Below are positions 1 through 5,747 of a stretch of DNA of 64,000 bases, in pieces. This stretch comes from Ilumatobacteraceae bacterium (GTDB taxonomy: Bacteria > Actinomycetota > Acidimicrobiia > Acidimicrobiales > Ilumatobacteraceae). Position 1 is the first letter of the stretch. Each line of letters opens with the position of its first letter. The DNA is taken from contig JAGYKR010000009.1 in assembly GCA_018401375.1 (NCBI GenBank), forward strand, positions 1-64,000, given 5' to 3'. The notes beneath the pieces were generated by a model. The model was not told the origin of the DNA and searched no databases. It saw nothing but the letters and a program-made list of their open reading frames with translations. The position numbers and the translations under genes are program-made.

Positions 1-1
1 T

Positions 2-73
2 GAACGTGAAACGGAACAACAACCCGGAATCAACAAAGAAGACCGAAACGAAGAGACCAGTTCCGCCGCCTAA
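2..73 (+). CDS. C-terminal end of an unidentified protein (partial)
   Basis: The window opens inside an open frame that runs 23 codons to a TAA at 71-73. The encoded tail is very hydrophilic (rich in Glu, Gln, Asn, Arg and Ser) and ends in SSAA, which looks like a disordered C-terminus. The start lies outside the window, so nothing can be said about function. It is in the same frame as the 197-394 reading frame, so read-through or an old in-frame stop is possible but unsupported. Confidence is low because the open stretch is short. Confidence 0.35.
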   Translation, partial: ERETEQQPGINKEDRNEETSSAA

Positions 74-196
74 AACGGTAGCAACAGGAACTGCAACAAA
101 TCTGGGACGACCCACCCCAACACACCCCAAAAACAAAATGCCCGAACCCTGACGTGGATTCGGACTGTCTTCAATGACCTGCGACATCACATCAAG

Positions 197-394
197 GTGC
201 TGACCGGACTCTTTTCTAACCACGGTCTGATGGCTCCGACCATTGATTTCAGGGTCTTGGATAGGGTTCGGGCCGGGACAACCTGCCGCGCTGAGATTGT
301 GGCGGTAATCCGCCGCCTGGACGGAGACGGACTACCCCAGTGGCACTCTCGGGACGCAGTCATCTCAGAGGTGCGAGGGGTCACGACGCGCTAG
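197..394 (+). CDS. Small hypothetical protein
   Basis: GTG-initiated frame of 65 codons. The frame stays open upstream to the TAA at 71-73, so the true start could be earlier, although no ATG/GTG/TTG with a ribosome site is convincing. I recognise no domain. The C-terminal half (AEIVAVIRRLDGDGLPQW) looks like a soluble helix-rich segment. It lies 3 bp before the next open frame and belongs to the unrecognised block next to the tmRNA 3' end, consistent with accessory DNA. It may be a remnant rather than a functional gene. Confidence 0.3.
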   Translation: MLTGLFSNHGLMAPTIDFRVLDRVRAGTTCRAEIVAVIRRLDGDGLPQWHSRDAVISEVRGVTTR

Positions 395-397
395 CCA

Positions 398-733
398 TTG
401 GGCACCATCTGGCAGATCCTCCCGACCACGATGGTCCTCGGGTATCTTCCCCTGATCACAACAGGAAGCGATCCGAACTCGACAGGTGAGTTGAACGAGC
501 TCATCGAGTCCCAATGGGAGGCATACGTTGATGGCCTCGGACTGGAACGCACAATGGCGTCGGTTAAGGGTGCGATGGAGCGATTCGTGGCATGGGTTCC
601 GACAACCGGAGAGTTCAAGATCACGTTCGTGACAACGACCACTGGCGAGGAACGAGTGGTCGAAGCAAGAACCGGAAGTCTGGGTATGCAGCTGGCGACG
701 GTGACCACTGTCGTGGTTGATCCGAACGACTGA
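398..733 (+). CDS. Hypothetical protein of the ssrA-flanking block
   Basis: Open frame of 111 codons from a TTG; an in-frame ATG at 431 is the more conventional start and would give about 100 residues. No Shine-Dalgarno is obvious for either. The protein alternates helical and beta-rich segments and ends in a Thr/Val-rich stretch (TVTTVVVDPND). No family is recognised and there is no signal peptide or membrane segment. It sits between two other small frames on the same strand and upstream of a coupled toxin-antitoxin-like pair. Confidence 0.4.
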   Translation: MGTIWQILPTTMVLGYLPLITTGSDPNSTGELNELIESQWEAYVDGLGLERTMASVKGAMERFVAWVPTTGEFKITFVTTTTGEERVVEARTGSLGMQLATVTTVVVDPND

Positions 734-832
734 CAACGTCCAGATCTTCGCCGCCACTGGGCGTCGTCCGAGAGGGCGGACTCTGGACACTCGTTGAGGC
801 CGAGTTCCTTCCAGACGTTGCCGAGGAACACC

Positions 833-1108
833 GTGACAACTATAGTTGTCGCGGTGGAGATCCTCTCAAGCGCCCACAAGCATGGGATCTCCGACGACGA
901 CATGCGCCACGCGTTCGAGAATGCCGTGGCATCCATCACCGTGCCGGACCAACCGGACTTCTCTATGATCATTGGCCCAGACGAATCCGGTCGACTCCTC
1001 GAAGTTGGCATCGTCGCAGACGATGACAACGACTACGTGATCCACGCGATGCCCGCCCGACCCAAGTACCTGAAACTGATCCGACCACACAGGAATGGCC
1101 AACCATGA
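833..1108 (+). CDS. Toxin-like small protein (first gene of a coupled pair)
   Basis: A 91-residue protein starting at GTG 833, chosen because GAGGA lies 5 nt upstream; the frame also remains open to a TTG at 794. The segment KHGISDDDMRHAFENA followed by GPDESGRLLEVGIV and VIHAMPARPKYL resembles a family of small actinobacterial proteins usually found next to a HTH antitoxin-like partner, and has a BrnT-like pattern (KHGI...D...A). Toxin function is inferred from that arrangement, not from catalytic residues. The stop overlaps the next gene's start by ATGA at 1105-1108, so the two are probably translated together. Confidence 0.55.
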   Translation: MTTIVVAVEILSSAHKHGISDDDMRHAFENAVASITVPDQPDFSMIIGPDESGRLLEVGIVADDDNDYVIHAMPARPKYLKLIRPHRNGQP

Positions 1109-1386
1109 CGACCAAGAAGCGCCCACGCGATCTCACCGCCGACGAAGCCGAATCGCTCGTCGCCGCCTTCGACGATCACAGCGATGACGAGTACTCGTTA
1201 GCGGACGCAGCAACTCTGCGTGAACTCCGCGCCGCTGCCGCAGCACGACGAGAGGCCGAAGCCCGCATCGAGGCAGCGGCGCTGGCCGCGCATCGTGCCG
1301 GCTTGTCGTGGGGTGCCATCGGTGCACAACTCGGCATGACACGGCAGGGCGCTCGTCAGCGCTTCGAACGGCTCGTCAACCACTGA
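1105..1386 (+). CDS. HTH protein, probable antitoxin partner
   Basis: A 93-residue protein whose ATG overlaps the previous stop by four bases. The N-terminal half is acidic (DDHSDDEYS), the middle is an Ala/Arg/Glu-rich helix, and the C-terminus is a helix-turn-helix of the form LSWGAIGAQLGMTRQGARQRF, typical of small DNA-binding proteins that autoregulate two-gene modules. Small acidic N-terminus plus HTH plus coupling to a small basic partner fits an antitoxin. It is the last gene before the tmRNA 3' end. The antitoxin role is inference. Confidence 0.55.
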   Translation: MTTKKRPRDLTADEAESLVAAFDDHSDDEYSLADAATLRELRAAAAARREAEARIEAAALAAHRAGLSWGAIGAQLGMTRQGARQRFERLVNH

Positions 1387-1413
1387 TGGGGCCTGGTGTA
1401 CCTGCCTCGGAGC

Positions 1414-1446
1414 CACAAGGACCACGACCCTCGGAATGGCCTTGTG
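1414..1446. terminator. Inverted repeat between the toxin-antitoxin-like pair and ssrA
   Basis: Arms CACAAGG (1414-1420) and CCTTGTG (1440-1446) enclose a 19-nt loop. The repeat lies just beyond the tmRNA 3' end on the minus strand and just after the HTH gene on the plus strand, so it may end either transcript. There is no T-tract, so termination is only a possibility; an integration-junction footprint is another. Confidence 0.3.
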
Positions 1447-1462
1447 AGAAAGAAATTTTTAG

Positions 1463-1846
1463 TGGAGCTGGGGGGAATCGAACCCCCGTCCATCAGCCCG
1501 TGAACGAACCTGCTACGACCATTCCCGACATTGAGTCTCACGCTGTCTCACCGGCGGGTCAGTTGGTCACCTTGCGGTGGCCCTCGCTCAGTCTTTCCTG
1601 AACGTCAGCAGTCTTTCCGGCTGTCAGCAGTCTTTTCCGCTGTCATCCCCCGCTTCTGTTGCCGGGCTGCGGTGGAGTGGCCCCGTGCGGCATTACTGCT
1701 CACGATGACTCTCGGTCACCTGACTAGGTCAGGCGGCGAGAGCGAACTGCTCATCGGCGGTTCTTTTTTGTGCCCCGTTTAGCGAGTCTGAGCAACTCGG
1801 GTCGCAAACCCGCCCAACAGCTCTAACGTCGAAACCAGTCAGCCCC
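1463..1846 (-). ncRNA. ssrA: tmRNA (transfer-messenger RNA)
   Basis: Rescues stalled ribosomes by adding a degradation tag. Read on the minus strand it begins GGGGCTGACTGGTTTCGAC, the canonical tmRNA 5' end, and finishes with the T-arm GGGGGTTCGATTCCCCC and acceptor AGCTCC pairing with the 5' GGGGCT (one G-U). The discriminator is A at 1463; CCA is not encoded. The tag frame (complement 1729-1773) starts at GCA and reads AQKRTADEQFALAA then TGA, ending in the conserved ALAA degron. Its protein partner smpB is 0.9 kb upstream on the same strand. The start is defined by acceptor-stem pairing. Confidence 0.97.
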
Positions 1847-1858
1847 GTGGGTGGATCA

Positions 1859-1890
1859 GTATCACCTATTGGTGATTCCTCTATTGAGGA
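1859..1890 (-). promoter_or_regulatory. ssrA promoter region with two TATT-loop palindromes
   Basis: A TGATACT motif (complement 1859-1865) ends 12 nt before the tmRNA 5' end and could be the -10 element. It overlaps the palindrome ATCACC-TATT-GGTGAT (1861-1876); a second palindrome CCTC-TATT-GAGG (1879-1890) follows at once. Both have the same TATT spacer. A -35 hexamer is not clear (TCAATA at the right distance). They could be operator sites or weak hairpins at the end of the SDR transcript, which stops at 1894. Confidence 0.4.
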
Positions 1891-1893
1891 TTC

Positions 1894-2733
1894 TCACAGT
1901 GTATGCCCGGGGTGCGCGGAGTCCTCGGCAGGGACCGGTACGTCTAAACGGACCCCTGCCATGGTCATCGTCACGAGCTGGCGGGGGAGATGGGCGAGCA
2001 GATGGAACGGTCCATAACGGCGGGGGAGACGCACGTGGGGGCGATTGCGTTCCACGGCGCGGACCGTGGCTCGGGCCACTTTGTCGGGATGGAGGGTGGG
2101 TAAGAAGGCGAGGCGGCGGAATCGGCGCAGGACAGGCTCAGTAAAGTCCACCGAGGCGGATTCGATGCGGTCCCACATCTCGGTAGCGGTGGGGCCAGGT
2201 GAGACCACCGTGATGCCGATTGGGGTCCGCGAGAGTTCGAGGCGCAGTGACTCAGAAAAGTGCGTGATCGCCGCTTTGGTTCCGGCATAGGCGGTGAGAC
2301 CGGGAAACGGCACGACAGCGGAAACCGAACTCATCTGCACGATGTGTCCGGATCCGCGGCTCAACATGTGGCGAGCCACGTCACGGGTCAGGATCATCGT
2401 GGCCTCCACATTGAGTCGGACCACATTGCGAAGCGTTGCGTGATCGAGATCGGTGAAGGCCGCCGATGTGTCCACCCCGGCGTTATTCACCCACACATCA
2501 ATGTGGCCGAGCCGCTCTACACAGCGATCCACGAACCCGTCCACCTGGTCCGGATCGGTGAGATCCACCGTGAGGAACGAACCGTTGTGGTTGCGGGCGA
2601 TAGCTGCCAGACGATCCTCGCTACGCGCCGCCACCAACACGTGGGCTCCGGCTTTTGCGAACTCATGGGCGAGGCGTTCGCCGATTCCTTGTGAGGCGCC
2701 AGTGACCACCACATTGCGGCCTTTCAGTTCCAT
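1894..2733 (-). CDS. SDR-family oxidoreductase
   Basis: A 279-residue NAD(P)-dependent short-chain dehydrogenase. The Rossmann motif TGASQGIG is near residue 12, NNAG near 85, the catalytic Ser lies in MSSVSA and Tyr/Lys in YAGTK, giving the full classical active site. The C-terminus adds about 60 residues (LPRRYGPFHLLAHLPRQLV) that may contact membrane or substrate. ATG 2733 is preferred over GTG 2751 because AGGGGGA sits just before it. It lies between smpB and ssrA on the same strand. Substrate cannot be predicted; a lipid or steroid-type alcohol is only a guess. Confidence 0.85.
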   Translation of the reverse strand: MELKGRNVVVTGASQGIGERLAHEFAKAGAHVLVAARSEDRLAAIARNHNGSFLTVDLTDPDQVDGFVDRCVERLGHIDVWVNNAGVDTSAAFTDLDHATLRNVVRLNVEATMILTRDVARHMLSRGSGHIVQMSSVSAVVPFPGLTAYAGTKAAITHFSESLRLELSRTPIGITVVSPGPTATEMWDRIESASVDFTEPVLRRFRRLAFLPTLHPDKVARATVRAVERNRPHVRLPRRYGPFHLLAHLPRQLVTMTMAGVRLDVPVPAEDSAHPGHTL

Positions 2734-2789
2734 GCGTTCCCCCTCACTCACACACGAGATTCACACGCGAGCTCGCATGCTAACTCGCT

Positions 2790-3266
2790 TCAGCTGGCAC
2801 CTTTGGTGCGACGCCCGAGGGCTCGATCCATCTCGCGCCGTGAATCACGTTCGGCGATGGCTTGACGCTTATCACCTTTGGTGCGACTGCGGGCGATGGC
2901 CAGTTCCACCTTGACCCGGCCCTCTAAGAAATAGATCGACAACGGGACGAGGACGAGGCGTTCGCGAGCCACCCGGTCGGCCCATTTGGCGATCTCGGAT
3001 TTGTGGAGGAGCAACTTGCGGGGTCGATCCGGATCATGAGAGCCGACGCCCACAGCGAACTGATACGGGGAGATGTGTACTCCCTCCATCCACATCTCGC
3101 CGTCACGCACCCGCGCGAAGGAATCAGCCATCTGCACCTGTGACAGGCGCAGACTCTTCACCTCGCTGCCGGTGAGCACCACTCCGGCCTCAACGGTGTC
3201 GAGGATTTCGTAGTCGTGGCGGGCCCGACGGTTGCTGGCGACTGGCTTGTTGGCGGGAGACTTCAT
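2790..3266 (-). CDS. smpB: SsrA-binding protein SmpB
   Basis: A 158-residue RNA-binding protein that places tmRNA in the ribosomal A site. The conserved opening NRRARHDYEILDTVEAGVVLTGSEVK, the GVHISPY segment and the basic C-terminal tail (RSRTKGDKRQAIAERD) that enters the mRNA channel are all present and the length is normal for the family. It is the first gene of a minus-strand run smpB-SDR-ssrA and diverges from the Mec gene with about 40 bp between starts. Colocation with the tmRNA gene supports the call. Confidence 0.96.
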   Translation of the reverse strand: MKSPANKPVASNRRARHDYEILDTVEAGVVLTGSEVKSLRLSQVQMADSFARVRDGEMWMEGVHISPYQFAVGVGSHDPDRPRKLLLHKSEIAKWADRVARERLVLVPLSIYFLEGRVKVELAIARSRTKGDKRQAIAERDSRREMDRALGRRTKGAS

Positions 3267-3308
3267 CGCCCGCCCGACGCTATCGCCCCCGCCGATAGCG
3301 TGGCGCCC

Positions 3309-3737
3309 GTGCTGAAACTGTCACGCCGTGCCTTTGACGAACTCGTGCAAGCTGCGTATCTCGGGTATCCCGATGAGGCCTGCGGATTGTTTGCCGGTCC
3401 GGCTGATCAGGTCAGCGCTGACGGGGTGATCGAGACCGTGACACGGTTCTATCCGTGTGCCAACCAGGCAGCCTCGGCACGGATTTACTCCATTGACCCG
3501 CTCGAGCATCTGCGTGCCGAGAACGATGCGGAGGATCGCGGCCTTGAGATCAACGGTGTGATGCACTCTCACACGCATTCTGAGCCTTTTCCGAGTCCGA
3601 CTGATGTGGCGCAGGCCCCTGATCCGAACTGGCATTATCTGATTCTGAGCCTCAAGCGTGAGGTGCCTGAGGTGCGCAGTTACCGGATCGTTGATGCAGA
3701 GATCATCGAGGAATCCATCGAAATTTTCGAGGGTTGA
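3309..3737 (+). CDS. mec: Mec-like JAMM metalloprotease
   Basis: A 142-residue MPN+/JAMM domain protein. Glu in PDEACGLFAG and the zinc signature HSH-x7-SPTD (within the segment starting VMHSHTHS) give a complete catalytic site. In Mycobacterium the homologue releases newly made cysteine from the ubiquitin-like carrier CysO. GTG 3309 is chosen because homology starts here; an in-frame start at 3216 would run back into smpB. The next gene is cysM, as in mycobacterial mec-cysO-cysM, but no cysO lies between them, so the substrate carrier must be elsewhere or the protease has another role. Confidence 0.8.
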   Translation: MLKLSRRAFDELVQAAYLGYPDEACGLFAGPADQVSADGVIETVTRFYPCANQAASARIYSIDPLEHLRAENDAEDRGLEINGVMHSHTHSEPFPSPTDVAQAPDPNWHYLILSLKREVPEVRSYRIVDAEIIEESIEIFEG

Positions 3738-3883
3738 ACCTCCGCTGCTGAGCAGGTGACATCGGTCCAAATGTCCGGAGAAATCGCTTTCAGGTCGACT
3801 CGAGGGAACCCCGCCGTTAGATTGTTGACGAAACACATCGGATTTGTCGGAACAAATACCGGGTGAGCGAGGTTCAACGGATC

Positions 3884-4927
3884 ATGACCATCATCAGCGA
3901 AGCAGCATCCACAGGGGGAACTGCCACCGGCGTCTCCGGTGGCATGGCGTCAGGTCTTGGCCAGCCCTTTGGTTTCGGCCTGATCAACGAGAGTGTGCTG
4001 GACCTGATCGGTAACACCCCGGTGATTGACGTTTCTGTGTTGTCTCCCAACCCCAAGGTGCGGTTGATCGCCAAAATGGAGATGCAGAACCCGTTCGGAT
4101 CGGTCAAAGATCGGATCGCCAAGGCGATGATCGAACAGGCCGAGAAAGATGGCGTGCTGAAGCCGGGTCAGACCATCATTGAGCCCTCCTCGGGCAATAC
4201 CGGCATCGCCCTCGCAGCGATCGCTCGCATCAAGGGCTACCCAATCAAGATTCTGATGCCAGCCAGTGTGTCTATCGAACGCCGGCAGATGCTCGAAATC
4301 TTCGGTGCCGAGATCATCATGACCCCGGGTCCCGAGGGTTCCAATGGTGCGGTGGCTCGGGCCAAGGTGATGGCCGAGGAACATCCCGAATGGTGTTTCC
4401 TCTATCAGTACGCAAACGATGCGAACCCGACGGCCCACTATCGGACCACCGGACCAGAAATCATGCGCGATGTTCCCGACATCACCCACTTCGTGGCAGG
4501 TCTCGGGACCAGTGGAACCTTGATGGGCACAGGGCGATACCTGAAAGAACAAAACCCCGATATCCAAATCGTGGCCGTGGAACCCCCACTGGGCGAGAAC
4601 GTAGAAGGCCTGCGCAACATTGATGAGGGGTACATCCCTCCCGTGTTTGAGAACTGGAACGGCTACGACCTACTGGATCGCAAGCGGGTAGTCCGGCCAC
4701 GCGAATCCATCGAATGGACTCGGCGACTGGTCCGTGAATGCGGGATTTTCGCTGGGATTTCTACCGGTGCCTCATTGGCTGGTGCGGCCAAGGTCGCCTC
4801 ACAAATCGATGAGGGAACGATCGTGTTCATCGTGTGTGACGGCGGCTGGAAGTACCTTTCCACCGGCGCCTACACCGATGATCTCGATGTAGCCGAAGCC
4901 GCAGCCGACAAGATCATCTATTTCTGA
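3884..4927 (+). CDS. cysM: Cysteine synthase CysM (O-phosphoserine-type likely)
   Basis: A PLP-dependent beta-replacement enzyme of about 347 residues. It has GNTPVI, the Schiff-base Lys in NPFGSVKDR, the Asn loop SSGNTG, and the phosphate-binding GTSGTLMG. The C-terminus GGWKYLSTGAY and the LRNIDEGYIP segment match M. tuberculosis CysM, whose Arg in this second motif binds O-phosphoserine. About 35 Gly/Thr/Ser-rich residues precede the conserved domain; GTG 3863 and ATG 3943 are alternative starts, the latter giving the family length (about 327). It follows the Mec gene by 146 bp, a spacing too short for cysO. Confidence 0.87.
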   Translation: MTIISEAASTGGTATGVSGGMASGLGQPFGFGLINESVLDLIGNTPVIDVSVLSPNPKVRLIAKMEMQNPFGSVKDRIAKAMIEQAEKDGVLKPGQTIIEPSSGNTGIALAAIARIKGYPIKILMPASVSIERRQMLEIFGAEIIMTPGPEGSNGAVARAKVMAEEHPEWCFLYQYANDANPTAHYRTTGPEIMRDVPDITHFVAGLGTSGTLMGTGRYLKEQNPDIQIVAVEPPLGENVEGLRNIDEGYIPPVFENWNGYDLLDRKRVVRPRESIEWTRRLVRECGIFAGISTGASLAGAAKVASQIDEGTIVFIVCDGGWKYLSTGAYTDDLDVAEAAADKIIYF

Positions 4928-4964
4928 TCTGTCACGTGCGATCTGATCTGCGACACTTCCGTCC

Positions 4965-5711
4965 ATGACGCAGTGGGATTCTGAGCCGGTCTCCTACGGA
5001 TTCGGACCGGAGGAACCCTGGTATCGCCAGCGCGGTCCGTTGACGGTGGCGATCACATCGGCGGTGGCGGCAATATTTTTGATCATCGTGATCGTGGTGT
5101 GGGCTGGTGGTCGTGGCAACAGCGACGCAGCGACTGACACGACTCCGCCCTCCACGGTGGTCACCGGTGACACGTCGGATCAAACAACGACTCCTGATTC
5201 CACGACCGCGACTCTGCCGTCATCCACCGTCCCCGAGACCACGGTGGATCCCGGCGCGACCTCCACCACCATCGACCCGGCGGTCTCCACCACGACGATT
5301 GAGGTGGGGGAGTTGACGGTGTGGGATCTTCTCCAGACCCGCTCCAACCTGAGTCGGGTGGCTGAACTGCTCGTGATCGCCGAACTTGATGACGTGCTGC
5401 GTGGGCCAGATGAGTTCACTTTCTTCGCTCCGACCAATGAAGCGTTGGCCGATTACGAGGCCACGAGTACGGGCGCTGCAGTGATCTCTGATCCAGGGCG
5501 ACTCACAACCTTTTTGCTTAGGCACTTGGCCTTTCCTCGGAAGTTGACCACCCAGCAGATCTTTGATGAGGGATATGTGCTCGTGGCCACGGGAGAGTTC
5601 TTAAGCGTGGACTCGCTCACGCGCACGCTCGAAGGGGTCGGTTTTTTGTTGATTGACGACAGCGCCGGCAACGGAATGTTGCACGTCATGGAAGACACCC
5701 TCGCCCCGTGA
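4965..5711 (+). CDS. Membrane-anchored fasciclin (FAS1) domain protein
   Basis: A 248-residue protein: a cytoplasmic N-terminus of about 25 residues, one membrane helix (ITSAVAAIFLIIVIVVWAG, about 28-46), a Thr/Ser/Pro-rich extracellular stalk (about 50-110) and a single FAS1 domain. The FAS1 H1 motif is FTFFAPTNEAL and the protein ends with the H2-like GMLHVMEDTLAP. FAS1 domains mediate adhesion or ligand binding at the cell surface. The Thr-rich stalk is typical of surface proteins. It starts 37 bp after cysM and ends 36 bp before a convergent gene. Confidence 0.85.
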   Translation: MTQWDSEPVSYGFGPEEPWYRQRGPLTVAITSAVAAIFLIIVIVVWAGGRGNSDAATDTTPPSTVVTGDTSDQTTTPDSTTATLPSSTVPETTVDPGATSTTIDPAVSTTTIEVGELTVWDLLQTRSNLSRVAELLVIAELDDVLRGPDEFTFFAPTNEALADYEATSTGAAVISDPGRLTTFLLRHLAFPRKLTTQQIFDEGYVLVATGEFLSVDSLTRTLEGVGFLLIDDSAGNGMLHVMEDTLAP

Positions 5712-5747
5712 CGGCGGTGCAGGGTGGAACCTGTCTCGGGCCCGATT

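Noticed and set aside
1308-1782. Open reading frames across the tmRNA gene
   Set aside because: They cross a clear ssrA gene with intact acceptor pairing and tag frame; no homology or ribosome site.
3738-3883. Possible cysO between mec and cysM
   Set aside because: The 146-bp gap is too short for the about 90-codon CysO and contains no Gly-Gly-ending frame.
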